Source: Nitrospira sp. CG24A (lineage in GTDB: Bacteria > Nitrospirota > Nitrospiria > Nitrospirales > Nitrospiraceae). Taken from it: DNA of 64,000 nucleotides. Location: positions 1-64,000 of the forward strand of contig NEWT02000014.1 in NCBI GenBank assembly GCA_002869925.2. The letters are read 5' to 3'. The notes beneath the pieces are model-generated. The model did not search any database. It was not told where the DNA came from and saw only the letters and a list, made by a program, of their open reading frames with translations. Below are positions 47,914 to 57,668 of the stretch, piece by piece. The position numbers and the translations under genes are program-made. Position 1 is the stretch's first letter. Each line of letters opens with the position of its first letter.

Positions 47914-50151
47914 ATGAATGACCATCCTGAGTCCAGAGATCCCAGGCCCTATTCTTGGCTGCCGATCCTTCTCGGTGTGCTGACGGTCGCCACGCTGAGC
48001 ATCGGCACAATCGCATTCCGCTACATTGAAACACGCATGGTTGCGACAGCAGGCGAAACCCTGGCCCAAACAGCCGCCGAAGTTTCGGACAAACTGGACC
48101 GATTTCTCTTTGAACGGCATGGCGATGTGTTGATGATGGCGAGGACATTCAGCGTGCAGTCATACAATCAGGAATTTCAGTCGGCCTATGTCGCCGGGCT
48201 GAGGGCCGCATACCCGGATTACATATGGATCGGCGCCACTGACGAACGAGGAAAGATTGTCGTCGCAACCGACCCGGCCACGGTAGGGCGTGATTACAGC
48301 GCCGAACCCTGGTTTCAGGCCGTGCGTGACGGGCAAGGGGTCCATATGGGGGACGTGGAGCCATTCGCTGTGATGGGCGGTCCTGACGCCATAGCCGTGA
48401 CGGCTTCCATCGCCGGACCGCGCGGAGAATTTTTGGGGGTCGTGACAACACGAGTGGGAATTCCTGGACTTGAAGACGTCATGACAAGAACGCTACTGGC
48501 ATTCCGGCAGCGAGAGGGATTTTGGGGAGCGCTGGAGTATCAGTTCCTGTCCGAGAAAGGAGTGGCCTTCATCGATTCGGATCTTGAGCATAAGGGTCAT
48601 GTCAATCTCAAACTACTCGGACTCCCGTCGGCGCTGTTACGAGAAGGCGCCTTGTCCGGATACATTGAAGAGGAGCATGAACATCGCCATGTGCCTGTTA
48701 TTACCGGCTATGCCAGGACCCAAGGCCTAGGTGATTATGAGGGTTTACATTGGACGGTGCTGATGCGTATGGATCGGCGCGATGTTCTGACGCCGATTCG
48801 GGAAGTCATCTGGAATCTTGGCTTGGCAGGGAGTGTCGTGGTGGTTCCGACGTTTGCGCTCTTGGTATGGACCGTCACACGTGTGAGAAGGGAATATCGG
48901 CGCGCGCAACAGGAGCGCGCGCTCGCCAGGGACGCTGAAGCATCCCTGCGAAAGAGCGAGGCGCATACGCGGAGTATCGTCGATCTGGCGCTCGATGGCT
49001 TCATCGGGATGGATACAGCGGGAATGATCACCGACTGGAACTTTCAAGCCGAAGAGATATTCGGCTGGTCCAGGCAAGAGGCAGTTGGGCGGCTCCTTGC
49101 AGCCACCATCATCCCGGCACAATATCGGGACGCCCACGAACAGGGATTGCGTCGTTTCCTTGCAACCGGCGTAGGACCGATGCTGAACACCAGGATCGAG
49201 ATCACTGGTGTCCATCGTGACGGACACGAGATTCCGATTGAACTAGCGATTTCGCCGTCCTTGGGACAGGGAGGCATTTACACGTTCAGTGCCTTCGTGC
49301 GTGATATTTCGGCACGAAAGCAGACGGAGTGGCAGAGCCGCATGCATGAAGAGGAACTGCAACGACTCAACGAGGCCTTGGACAGGCGTGTGCAGGCCCG
49401 CACGCAAGAGTTGGCCGCCGTCAACGATTCATTGGTTGCTGAAGTGACTGAGCGGATGCAGACCGAGGCGTCTCTTGAACAGAGCCGGCAGGCCCTGCAA
49501 AAGTTGGCGTTTCAGTTGTTACGCGTGCAGGAGGAAGAGCGGCGTCGTATCTCGCGTGATCTGCATGACGATATTAATCAGCAACTTGCGTTGCTTGCCA
49601 TGGATATCGAAGCCGTGGGACGGCAGCTCAATTTCTCCACGGACCATGTGGGCCAGGCTGTCAGAGAAATACAAGAGCGGGTGGTGGAGTTGTCCGATGT
49701 GGTGCGGCACCTGGCCTATCAGCTTCATCCGTCCATTCTCGATGATCTCGGGCTTCCGATTGCATTGCAGCGGCTCGTGGAAGATTTCACTGCTCGAAGC
49801 CGTATCCGGGGGAGCTTTGAGCACAAGAATATACCCGCAGCGGTCCCTCAGGAGATCGCGACCTGTCTCTATCGCATTACCCAAGAAAGTCTCAACAATG
49901 TGGTTCGCCATGCAGAGGCGTCTCAAGTCGATGTGGAGTTGACCGGGGCTCAATCTGAGCTGATCGTCACGATTACGGATAATGGAGTAGGATTCGACTC
50001 CGAACAATCTGGGCACGGATCGCATGGACTGGGGTTACTCGGCATGAAAGAGCGAGTCGCCTTGGTGCAGGGAGAATTACTGGTGAGTTCTGCTGTGGGG
50101 AAGGGAACGAGGGTGCAGGTAGCGGTGCTCGTTCCGGAGGGGGAGGTATGA
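47914..50151 (+). CDS. Membrane sensor histidine kinase, Cache-PAS-HisKA_3
   Basis: 745 residues from ATG 47914 (GAGG upstream). A first membrane span at about 18-38 and a second near 300-320 enclose a periplasmic Cache-type sensor (YIWIGATDERGKIVVATDP, SAEPWFQAV). A PAS domain (IVDLALDGFIGMDTAGMITDW) and a coiled coil follow. The NarL-family transmitter has its phosphorylated His in ISRDLHDDINQQL and ATP-binding DNGVGFD and GLGLLGMKER motifs. It overlaps its response regulator (ATGA). Cache domains usually bind small organic ligands, and urea or an amide would fit the neighbours, but that is inference. Confidence 0.9.
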   Translation: MNDHPESRDPRPYSWLPILLGVLTVATLSIGTIAFRYIETRMVATAGETLAQTAAEVSDKLDRFLFERHGDVLMMARTFSVQSYNQEFQSAYVAGLRAAYPDYIWIGATDERGKIVVATDPATVGRDYSAEPWFQAVRDGQGVHMGDVEPFAVMGGPDAIAVTASIAGPRGEFLGVVTTRVGIPGLEDVMTRTLLAFRQREGFWGALEYQFLSEKGVAFIDSDLEHKGHVNLKLLGLPSALLREGALSGYIEEEHEHRHVPVITGYARTQGLGDYEGLHWTVLMRMDRRDVLTPIREVIWNLGLAGSVVVVPTFALLVWTVTRVRREYRRAQQERALARDAEASLRKSEAHTRSIVDLALDGFIGMDTAGMITDWNFQAEEIFGWSRQEAVGRLLAATIIPAQYRDAHEQGLRRFLATGVGPMLNTRIEITGVHRDGHEIPIELAISPSLGQGGIYTFSAFVRDISARKQTEWQSRMHEEELQRLNEALDRRVQARTQELAAVNDSLVAEVTERMQTEASLEQSRQALQKLAFQLLRVQEEERRRISRDLHDDINQQLALLAMDIEAVGRQLNFSTDHVGQAVREIQERVVELSDVVRHLAYQLHPSILDDLGLPIALQRLVEDFTARSRIRGSFEHKNIPAAVPQEIATCLYRITQESLNNVVRHAEASQVDVELTGAQSELIVTITDNGVGFDSEQSGHGSHGLGLLGMKERVALVQGELLVSSAVGKGTRVQVAVLVPEGEV

Positions 50152-50792
50152 GCAAGCCACGGGTTCTCTTGGCCGATGACCATACCCTGGTGTTGGAAGG
50201 ATTTCGAAAGCTGTTGGAGGATCGGTGCGAGATCGTCGGGGTGGCGGAAGATGGCCGTACGCTCCTTCGAAAGGCCTATGAGCTGAAGCCTGACATTGTC
50301 ACGCTCGATATCTCGATGCCCGAACTCAACGGTGTCGATGCTGCCAGGAAGTTAAAGAAGATTCTGCCTGACACCAAGCTGATCTTTGTGACGATGCACG
50401 CGGATCAGGCGTATGTGAACGAAGCCTTCAAGGCCGGCGCTTCCGGCTATCTACTCAAACGATCCGCCGGGACAGAATTGCTTCAAGCCGTCCAATCGGT
50501 CATGGATGGACAATGTTATGTCACCCCCTTGGTCGCAAAAGGTCTGGTGGAGTCGGCCATCACAAGAAAGATGCCTGCGGCTCTGACCGACAAACCCTTA
50601 ACCGGGCGTCAACGTGAAGTATTGCAGCTCGTGGCAGAGGGAAAGACGGTGAAGGAGATTGCGTCGGCCCTCACGCTCTCGCCAAAGACGGTCGAATTTC
50701 ATAAATCGCAGATTATGACGCTCCTCGATCTTCACACGACGGCGGAGCTTACAAAATACGCTCTTGTCCACGGCCTCCTCACATCGGAGTAG
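50148..50792 (+). CDS. NarL/LuxR-family response regulator
   Basis: 214 residues. Receiver domain 1-120 with the acidic pair ADD, phosphoacceptor Asp54 in LDISMPELNG, and Lys in LLKRSAG. A C-terminal LuxR-type helix-turn-helix (LTGRQREVLQLVAEGKTVKEIASALTLSPKTVEFH) follows. It overlaps the kinase gene and precedes the porin and urt genes, so these are its likely targets. Confidence 0.92.
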   Translation: MSKPRVLLADDHTLVLEGFRKLLEDRCEIVGVAEDGRTLLRKAYELKPDIVTLDISMPELNGVDAARKLKKILPDTKLIFVTMHADQAYVNEAFKAGASGYLLKRSAGTELLQAVQSVMDGQCYVTPLVAKGLVESAITRKMPAALTDKPLTGRQREVLQLVAEGKTVKEIASALTLSPKTVEFHKSQIMTLLDLHTTAELTKYALVHGLLTSE

Positions 50793-51115
50793 TCCCGTAC
50801 CTCTCGCCTGAACATCCGCACTCGTAGCAGAAAGGAACATAAAATAGGGGCTGGCTTCCCTAGGGATATTGTTTCATGTTCCTAGGGAGATCCCTAGTGT
50901 GTTTGTTGTGCTTCTCGGCATATAGATACCGGCCATGGATTTGGTGATGGTTCGGTCCCGCCACTCTCAATCAAGTGGGGTGAATGGTGAGAGATACATG
51001 GGTGGAGAAGGGCTGGGGTGCGCACAATGGCGTGCGTCCGACGATGTCGTCGAGGTAAGTAAGCCCAGGATGCGTGAGCACTAGAATCTCAACAGGGCAT
51101 GGGAGGCTGTGACTT
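50793..51115 (+). other. Regulatory spacer upstream of the porin gene
   Basis: 323 bases with no gene. It contains the palindrome cluster at 50857-50897. I see no confident promoter boxes. A start region for the porin transcript must lie here, unless it reads through from the response regulator. Confidence 0.45.
50857..50897 (+). promoter_or_regulatory. Paired palindromes, candidate operator
   Basis: TCCCTAGGGA (50857-50866) is a perfect 10-bp palindrome. CTAGGGA-GA-TCCCTAG (50882-50897) is a perfect inverted repeat of the same half-site. The centres are about 28 bases apart, close to three helical turns. This suits a dimeric regulator such as the adjacent NarL-type protein. Confidence 0.55.
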
Positions 51116-52408
51116 ATGAAGATCGATCTAAAGAGACGGTGGAAAATGTGTGCGGTGACTGGGGCCGCGATGGCGCTGGTGGCTGGGATGGCATCCACGG
51201 TCCCCAGTGCCTATGCCGGTGGCACGATCAAGGTTGACGACGACAAGTTTATTTCCATCGGAATGGGTACGCGTCTCAGTTTCAACGCGGTAGAAGATGG
51301 GTCAGCGAGCGGTGCGCAATACAGCAATAGTTTCGGTGTCAACAACGCTCGTATCTATATCAACGGCGGAATCCATAAATACGTGAAGTTCGCCTTCAAC
51401 ACCGAATGTTTTAACTGCGCGGTTGGCGGAGGTGGAAGTGCTGGAACTGGAGGTTCAAATCAATTCGGGAGGGATTCCAATATCGGCATACTCGACGCGA
51501 TCGGACAGTTCGAGTTTAATGAGCTCGTGAACTTCTGGGTCGGGCGTACCCTGGTGCCGACAGAGCGTGGTGAACTGAACGGTCCGTTCTACCACGCGGT
51601 GTTCGATGGGTTTAGGACCCCGTTTAACCAGGCCGATTTCAGCGGGAACTTTGGGGCAGGTGGGGCGGGTCTCTATGGCCGTGACAACGGCGCAGTCTTC
51701 TTCGGGAAAATTCATCCGGGCGGTACACATCTGCAATACGTCGCGTCGGTGTTCACGGGACTGCAGTCCAGCGCGACGGCAGGACCCAACCAAAGGAATA
51801 GCCTGAAGTACGCCGGACGTCTCACGTGGAACCTGCTCAACGATGAGTCGAATCCCGGGTACTACACCAGTGGTACCTACTATGGGGCAGCTGGTGATAT
51901 TTTAGCGCTTGCGGTAGGCGGAGAGTATCAGAATGCCGGTTCTGGTTCATTGGCAAATAAAAGCATCTTCGGGAGTGTCGTCACCGATCTCCTCTTTGAA
52001 AAAGTACTCCCGAACAACAATGGCGTGTTCACGGTCAACGCTGAGTTTAAACGGTATTGGGCACAGGATCTCGCCGCCTTCGGAAACGCGGATTGCTTTT
52101 GCATGTTTAGTGGAACGTCATGGACAGGGTACGCCTTGTATCTGTTTCCGCAGGAAGTCGGGATCGGAAGATTTCAGCCCTATGGAAGGTATACAGGCCT
52201 CAATAGTCAGTTCGCCGGCGCGCGCCAAGAGTTTGAACTCGGCATGAACTATGTCATTGCCGGCCACAATGCGCGCATCTCGACGTACTGGCGAACCGGC
52301 AACATCGGCGGCACCAGTACGTTCAACGGACAGAATTTGAACTACGCGCCCGGGTCGACAGGCCAGCATGTCGATTCGTTCCATGTGGCCTTACAGTTGC
52401 AGTATTAA
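51116..52408 (+). CDS. fmdC: Outer-membrane porin, probably for urea or short-chain amides
   Basis: 430 residues with a signal peptide ending in SAYA, many alternating-hydrophobic beta segments and glycine-rich loops. The C-terminus ALQLQY ends in an aromatic residue, as expected for BAM-dependent outer-membrane barrels. Two Cys (ECFNC) sit in an external loop, and CFC in another. It directly precedes urtABCDE. In Nitrospira a porin called FmdC in this position is proposed for amide and urea uptake at low concentration. The symbol rests on that context. Confidence 0.78.
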   Translation: MKIDLKRRWKMCAVTGAAMALVAGMASTVPSAYAGGTIKVDDDKFISIGMGTRLSFNAVEDGSASGAQYSNSFGVNNARIYINGGIHKYVKFAFNTECFNCAVGGGGSAGTGGSNQFGRDSNIGILDAIGQFEFNELVNFWVGRTLVPTERGELNGPFYHAVFDGFRTPFNQADFSGNFGAGGAGLYGRDNGAVFFGKIHPGGTHLQYVASVFTGLQSSATAGPNQRNSLKYAGRLTWNLLNDESNPGYYTSGTYYGAAGDILALAVGGEYQNAGSGSLANKSIFGSVVTDLLFEKVLPNNNGVFTVNAEFKRYWAQDLAAFGNADCFCMFSGTSWTGYALYLFPQEVGIGRFQPYGRYTGLNSQFAGARQEFELGMNYVIAGHNARISTYWRTGNIGGTSTFNGQNLNYAPGSTGQHVDSFHVALQLQY

Positions 52409-52574
52409 AGGCTATTGAGGCAGTGGGTGGTTGTGATACGTCGCGGGAGCGGGAGCCATCTGATGAGATGGGAAGCGGCTGCGGCAACACACGGTGGTTC
52501 AGAAGAATGCTCGTGCGACGTATCCTTCTGCCGATCTGACCTAACATCTATGTGTGAGTGAAAGGAGACTGATC

Positions 52575-53942
52575 ATGGCAACGAATACACCTAATGAGGT
52601 AAACCCGGTTGAACCGGGCGGTACCGCAGAGAGCGAGGCTGGCCCTTCGCGGCGTGAGCTTCTGGTTAAGGGAGGCAAGGTCGTAGCCGGCATCGGGGTT
52701 GCTGCCCTGCTCGGCAACTTGGGCAACTGGGCCCTGTCCTATGCGGCGGACAAGGAGCCGATCAAGATCGGTATCCTGCATTCGCTCAGCGGCACCATGG
52801 CGATCAGCGAAGTGTCGTTGCGCGACACCGTGATGATGGCCGTCGAAGAAATCAACGCGAAGGGCGGGGTGATGGGCCGGATGATCAAGCCGGTCATCGT
52901 CGATCCGGCCTCGAACTGGGATCTCTTTGCCGAGAAAGCCAAGCAGCTCCTGCTGCAGGATAAGGTCTCGGTCACCTTCGGCTGTTGGACCTCAGTCAGT
53001 CGCAAATCGGTATTGCCGGTCTTCGAGAAGAACAACGGTCTGTTGTTCTATCCCGTGCAGTACGAGGGAGAAGAATGTTCGCGCAATGTCTTCTACACCG
53101 GCGCCGCCCCGAATCAGCAGGCCGTGCCGGCGGTGGATTATCTGATGAGCAAAGAGGGCGGCGGATTCACGAAGTTCTATCTGCTCGGCACCGATTACGT
53201 GTATCCCCGCACCACCAATAAAATTCTGCGGGCGATGCTCCTGGCAAAGAAAGTCCCAGCGGACAAGATCATGGAAGAGTACACGCCGTTCCACCATCAG
53301 GACTACCAAACCATCTGCGGCAAACTGAAGAAATTTGCCGCCGGCGGAGGGGCTGCCGTGATCAGCACGATCAACGGTGACAGCAACGTGCCGTTCTACA
53401 AGGAGTTTGCGAACCAAGGTTTGAGGGCAGAAGATGCCCCGATCATGGCCTTCAGCGTGGCAGAAGACGAGCTGCGCGGAATGGACACATCCGCGTTGGT
53501 CGGTCATCTGGCAGCCTGGAATTATTATCAAAGCGTCGATACGCCGCAGAACAAGCAGTTCGTGGCGAATTTCAAGGCCTACTGCAAGAAGAACAATTTG
53601 CCAGACGGCGACAAGCGGGTCACGGACGATCCGATCGAAGCCGCCTATTTCGGCGTCTATATCTGGAAGCAAGCCGTCGAAAAGGCCGCATCGGCTGACG
53701 TCGACAAGGTCAGAAAAGCCGTCTATGGCAGCAAGTTCCTGGCGCCGGGCGGCGAGATCATGATGGATGCCGCCAATCACCACACCTATAGGCCGGTGCT
53801 CATCGGTGAGATATTGGCGGACGGGCAGTTCAAGGTGGTTTCCCGTTCGCCGGGGCTGGTGAAGCCGGAACCCTGGAGTGAATTTACGAATCCGGAAAAG
53901 GGCTGCGACTGGGTCGGTCATCAAGGGACCTATCAAAAATAG
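52575..53942 (+). CDS. urtA: Urea ABC transporter substrate-binding protein UrtA
   Basis: Periplasmic urea receptor of the HAAT family. ATG 52575 has AAGGAG seven bases upstream and gives 455 residues. The signal has a twin-arginine pair (SRRELLVKGGKVVAGIG), as in other UrtA proteins. The mature part begins EPIKIGILHSLSGTMAISE, with CWTSVSRKSVLPVFE and NQQAVPAVDYL typical of UrtA. It precedes urtB, with a hairpin in the gap. Confidence 0.95.
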   Translation: MATNTPNEVNPVEPGGTAESEAGPSRRELLVKGGKVVAGIGVAALLGNLGNWALSYAADKEPIKIGILHSLSGTMAISEVSLRDTVMMAVEEINAKGGVMGRMIKPVIVDPASNWDLFAEKAKQLLLQDKVSVTFGCWTSVSRKSVLPVFEKNNGLLFYPVQYEGEECSRNVFYTGAAPNQQAVPAVDYLMSKEGGGFTKFYLLGTDYVYPRTTNKILRAMLLAKKVPADKIMEEYTPFHHQDYQTICGKLKKFAAGGGAAVISTINGDSNVPFYKEFANQGLRAEDAPIMAFSVAEDELRGMDTSALVGHLAAWNYYQSVDTPQNKQFVANFKAYCKKNNLPDGDKRVTDDPIEAAYFGVYIWKQAVEKAASADVDKVRKAVYGSKFLAPGGEIMMDAANHHTYRPVLIGEILADGQFKVVSRSPGLVKPEPWSEFTNPEKGCDWVGHQGTYQK

Positions 53943-53947
53943 TCCGT

Positions 53948-53986
53948 CATGTGAGAGGGAGCGACTGATGTGCCCCCTCTCACGTG
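53948..53986 (+). promoter_or_regulatory. Hairpin between urtA and urtB
   Basis: CATGTGAGAGGG and CCCTCTCACGTG form a 12-bp stem with one G-U pair and a 15-base loop, five bases after the urtA stop. No T-run follows. Such a structure may protect urtA mRNA or reduce read-through, giving more binding protein than permease. Confidence 0.6.
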
Positions 53987-54052
53987 AGTGAGAAATACGG
54001 GTCACGGGACGAGAGGTCTACGTTATTCGTGTGTCTTGTTGAGGAGTAATTC

Positions 54053-55606
54053 ATGGTGATTTCTCTGGGGCGTACCCTTGTCGCGCTAGGTATCGTGGGA
54101 TTGCTCCTATTGTTCGAACCAAGCCGGGCGATCGCGGCGGATGGCCCTGTCTCCGCGCCTCCGACTGCTTCGGTAGAGCAAGCCCTTACTCAGGTTGCCA
54201 GCGAGGACGAATCAATCCGCCAGGCAGCTATTCGCCTCTTGATCGAACAGGGCGATGCCGGCCTGCTTCCGCGGCTGGAAGCGATCCGAGCCAATGCAAG
54301 CCGGAGCATCCGGCAGGCCATCAAGCCGCTCATGGATCTCCTCAAGAATCGAGCGAAACTCGCCAGCCCCGACAGCGACGTTCGCCGGTCGGCGGCGACA
54401 GATCTCGGTTCATCCGGTAATCCTTCGGCGATTGCATGGCTGGATGCCGCCAAGGTGAACGAGTCGAACAAGTGGGTGCGCTATACGATAGAAGAGTCTG
54501 CAGCGCTGCTCAGGCTCGCGTCGGGCGATCCATCGCTTAAAGTCGCGGCGGCCGAGAAGCTCGGCGAACTCCGCAGTGGAAATGCGGTGCCGGCTCTGAA
54601 AGCGCTGGTCGAGGCCGGCGCCGTCGCTGAGGCGACCGAACAGCAGAAGGTACTGGCGAAAACTGCCGACGCCGCGATTGACCGCATTGAAACCTGGGGC
54701 GATTGGGCGAATGCGATTGAAACGATCTTTCGCGGAATCAGCCTCAGTTCAATCCTCTTGATTATGTCGTTGGGCCTGGCAATTGTGTTCGGTTTGATGG
54801 GCGTCATCAATATGGCCCATGGCGAGTTGATGATGGTCGGCGCCTACGCCACGTTTGTCACGCAGCAATGTTTCACGGCCTGGTTTCCGCCAGATGTGTT
54901 TGACTGGTATTTTCCCGTGGCACTGCCGGTCGCGTTCCTTGCGGCCGCCGGCTCAGGATTCCTGCTGGAGACGACGGTCATCCGGTTTCTCTATGGGCGT
55001 CCGCTTGAAACCATGTTGGCGACCTGGGGCGTGAGTTTGGTTCTCATGCAGGCGGCCAGGGTCTATTTCGGCGACCTCACCGCCGTGGTTGCGCCAGGGC
55101 CGCTCAGAGGCGGCGCGCAAGTGTTGGTGGGGGTCTACCTGCCGTATAACCGCATATTCATCATCGCGCTCTCGATCGTCTGCGTGCTGGGGATTTACTT
55201 CGCGCTCTTTAAATCGAATCTCGGATTGCGCGTGCGGGCGGTGACGCAAAATCGAAATATGAGCGCCTGTCTCGGCATTCCGACCAGAAAAGTCGACTCC
55301 TATACCTTTGCGTTCGGGTCTGGGTTGGCGGGCATCGCCGGTTGGGCGCTCACGATGGTCGGGAACGTCGATCCGGGCCTCGGTCAGAACTATATCGTGG
55401 ATGCCTTTATGGTGGTGGTCACCGGAGGGGTTGGGAAACTGGCCGGTACGATCGTGGCCTCGCTGGGAATCGGCGGGTTGAACAAACTGATCGAGCCGGG
55501 GTTAGGCGCTGTGTACGGCAAGGTGTTGATCCTCGTGATGGTGATTCTGTTCTTGCAGTGGCGGCCGTCCGGTCTGTTTGCGATGAAGGGTCGCGATGCC
55601 GATTGA
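54053..55606 (+). CDS. urtB: Urea ABC transporter permease UrtB
   Basis: 517 residues. A signal-like N-terminus ending in IAADG is followed by a helical, HEAT-like soluble region (about 40-215) found in UrtB but not in amino-acid LivH. The LivH-type membrane domain comes next (IVFGLMGVINMAHGELMMVGAY). The C-terminal loop GLAGIAGWALTMVGNVDPGLG is typical. Partner of UrtC in the membrane. Confidence 0.95.
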   Translation: MVISLGRTLVALGIVGLLLLFEPSRAIAADGPVSAPPTASVEQALTQVASEDESIRQAAIRLLIEQGDAGLLPRLEAIRANASRSIRQAIKPLMDLLKNRAKLASPDSDVRRSAATDLGSSGNPSAIAWLDAAKVNESNKWVRYTIEESAALLRLASGDPSLKVAAAEKLGELRSGNAVPALKALVEAGAVAEATEQQKVLAKTADAAIDRIETWGDWANAIETIFRGISLSSILLIMSLGLAIVFGLMGVINMAHGELMMVGAYATFVTQQCFTAWFPPDVFDWYFPVALPVAFLAAAGSGFLLETTVIRFLYGRPLETMLATWGVSLVLMQAARVYFGDLTAVVAPGPLRGGAQVLVGVYLPYNRIFIIALSIVCVLGIYFALFKSNLGLRVRAVTQNRNMSACLGIPTRKVDSYTFAFGSGLAGIAGWALTMVGNVDPGLGQNYIVDAFMVVVTGGVGKLAGTIVASLGIGGLNKLIEPGLGAVYGKVLILVMVILFLQWRPSGLFAMKGRDAD

Positions 55607-55615
55607 GAAAGGGAC

Positions 55616-55708
55616 GGGTGCAGCGCGAGTCCTTCCTTGCTCGCGGAACCCCCACGATGATGCGGTGGTCGTTCGACGCGCGCAGTGGAAAGGACTCGCG
55701 CCGCACCC
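55616..55708 (+). repeat. Intergenic hairpin element A (urtB-urtC)
   Basis: Outer arms GGGTGCAGCGCGAGTCCTTCC and its near-perfect inverted partner enclose a core TTGCTCGCGGAAC...GTTCGACGCGCGCAG. The core matches elements B (58559) and C (58701), while the outer arms differ in sequence but remain self-complementary. It begins ten bases after the urtB stop and ends 24 bases before urtC. Confidence 0.8.
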
Positions 55709-55732
55709 TTGGGGAGTAGAGAGAAGACAACG

Positions 55733-56890
55733 ATGAGTGACGGAACAACAGACACGAATCGCAGTGGAGGTTTAGGCTTTGCAGTCGTAGGCGCCATTTT
55801 GCTCGTGGTCATGCCGCTCTTGAACCTCTTGCCGCCGGAAGATTCCTGGTTTCACCTCTCCGATTTCAGTCTGAACCGGTTCGGAAAATTTCTCGCCTTT
55901 GCGATATTAGCTCTCGGGCTCGATCTCATCTGGGGCTACACCGGCATCTTGAGCTTGGGGCAAGGAGTATTTTTCGGATTAGGCGCCTATTGCATGGGCA
56001 TGCACATGATGCTCACGATCGGAAAAGAGAGCGTCTATGGCAGCGATATGCCGGACTTCATGGTGTGGAACCAGGTCAAAGAGCTGCCGTTCTTCTGGAA
56101 GCCGTTCTATAGCTTTCCAGCTGCGGTCATTGGAGCACTCCTCGTGCCGATGGCATTTGCGTTAGTATTCGGGTTTTTCGCCTTCCGCAGCCGCATCAAA
56201 GGCGTCTATTTTGCGATCATTACACAGGCGCTGGCTCTCGCCGCCTGGCTGGTCTTCAACCGGAACGATACGAATCTCGGCGGCACGAACGGATTAACCG
56301 ATTTCAAGCAGGTGCTCGGGTATCGGCTCTCCGAGCCCGGTACGCAGCGGGCGTTATATGTTATTACCGTGCTCTGTCTCGGCGCGTCCTATCTCTTGTG
56401 CCAGTGGATCATTCGTTCGAGGGCCGGTCGGGTGCTGGTCGCTGTGCGTGATAGCGAAAAGCGCGTGGTCTTTTCCGGGTATACCCCGGCCAACTACAAG
56501 CTGTTCGTCTTTGTCGTATCTGCGGGCTTGGCTGGATTAGCAGGGTTGCTGTATGCCCCCCAAGTCGGCATCATCACGCCGGCGCAGATCGGGGTACTGC
56601 CGTCTCTTGAAATGGTCATTTGGGTGGCCGTGGGTGGCCGTGGCAGCCTGGCTGGGGCGGTCATAGGGGCCGTGAGCGTGAATTACGGCCGCAGTGTGCT
56701 CACGAATTATTTTCCTGAACTCTGGCCTTTCATGCTGGGCGGACTCTTTGTGTTGGTGGTGCTGTTATTCCCAGATGGGATGGTCGGCATGATTCGAAAA
56801 GGGAAGGATCTTCTGACTCGGCGTAAAGCTGGTGAAGAAAAGCCGATTGTGCCAAATCAGAAAGTAGTTGTGCCGGAGGGGAAGCGCTGA
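55733..56890 (+). CDS. urtC: Urea ABC transporter permease UrtC
   Basis: LivM-type permease of 385 residues from ATG 55733 (GAGAGAAG upstream); the tracked start lies in hairpin element A. About nine to ten spans. The signature ALGLDLIWGYTGILSLGQGVFFGLGAY is followed by AVRDSEKRVVFSGYTPANYKLFVFV. The cytoplasmic tail is basic. Its stop is one base before the urtD ATG. Confidence 0.94.
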   Translation: MSDGTTDTNRSGGLGFAVVGAILLVVMPLLNLLPPEDSWFHLSDFSLNRFGKFLAFAILALGLDLIWGYTGILSLGQGVFFGLGAYCMGMHMMLTIGKESVYGSDMPDFMVWNQVKELPFFWKPFYSFPAAVIGALLVPMAFALVFGFFAFRSRIKGVYFAIITQALALAAWLVFNRNDTNLGGTNGLTDFKQVLGYRLSEPGTQRALYVITVLCLGASYLLCQWIIRSRAGRVLVAVRDSEKRVVFSGYTPANYKLFVFVVSAGLAGLAGLLYAPQVGIITPAQIGVLPSLEMVIWVAVGGRGSLAGAVIGAVSVNYGRSVLTNYFPELWPFMLGGLFVLVVLLFPDGMVGMIRKGKDLLTRRKAGEEKPIVPNQKVVVPEGKR

Positions 56891-56891
56891 G

Positions 56892-57668
56892 ATGGCCGAA
56901 CCAAGTTCCTTTCAAAATTCCATCATCTATCTCGATGGCGTGACCGTCGATTACGATGGCTTCAAGGCGTTGAACCACTTGACCTTCATGGTCGACTACA
57001 AGGAATTGCGCGTCGTCATCGGGCCGAATGGGGCGGGAAAGACGACGCTGTTGGATGTGATATGCGGGAAGACGAAACCAGCTGCCGGCCGTGTCGTCTT
57101 TGGCCAAGACAAGGAACTGACCGGGAAACATGCGGATGAAATCGTGAAGCTCGGCATCGGGCGAAAGTTCCAAGCGCCGTCCATCTATGGAAATCTGACC
57201 GTCTGGGAAAACCTCGACTTGTCGTTAAAACGGAGCAGCAAAGGCGTCTTCCCGACGTTGTTCGGAAAATCGACGGCGGAGGAACGGGCAAGGATCGAGG
57301 AAAATCTCGAAACGATCGGCCTGAAAGATTATGCGCATACCAGAGCCGGATCGCTGTCTCACGGTCAGAAGCAGTGGCTCGAAATCGGCATGGTGATTTT
57401 GCAAGATCCTTCGTTGCTCCTCGTCGACGAGCCGGTCGCGGGGATGACGGACAAGGAAACGGAACAGACGGGGCAATTGCTCCAATCGTTGGCGGAGAAG
57501 CACGCAATCATCGTCATCGAACACGATATGGAGTTCGTCCGGCAGATCGCCCGTATCGTGACGGTCTTGCACGAAGGCACCGTCATTTGCGAAGGCACCG
57601 TCGAGAAAGTGCAAGCGGACGCTCGCGTCAGAGAAATATATCTGGGCCGTCAAAAAGTGGCTCATTAG
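56892..57668 (+). CDS. urtD: Urea ABC transporter ATP-binding protein UrtD
   Basis: 258 residues from ATG 56892. Walker A GPNGAGKTT, a UrtD-type GRKFQAPSIYGNLTVWENL, signature LSHGQKQWLEIG and Walker B LLLVDEP followed by VAGMTDKETE. The last feature is typical of UrtD and LivG. It pairs with UrtE. It ends just at the edge of the 127-base inverted repeat. Confidence 0.94.
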   Translation: MAEPSSFQNSIIYLDGVTVDYDGFKALNHLTFMVDYKELRVVIGPNGAGKTTLLDVICGKTKPAAGRVVFGQDKELTGKHADEIVKLGIGRKFQAPSIYGNLTVWENLDLSLKRSSKGVFPTLFGKSTAEERARIEENLETIGLKDYAHTRAGSLSHGQKQWLEIGMVILQDPSLLLVDEPVAGMTDKETEQTGQLLQSLAEKHAIIVIEHDMEFVRQIARIVTVLHEGTVICEGTVEKVQADARVREIYLGRQKVAH

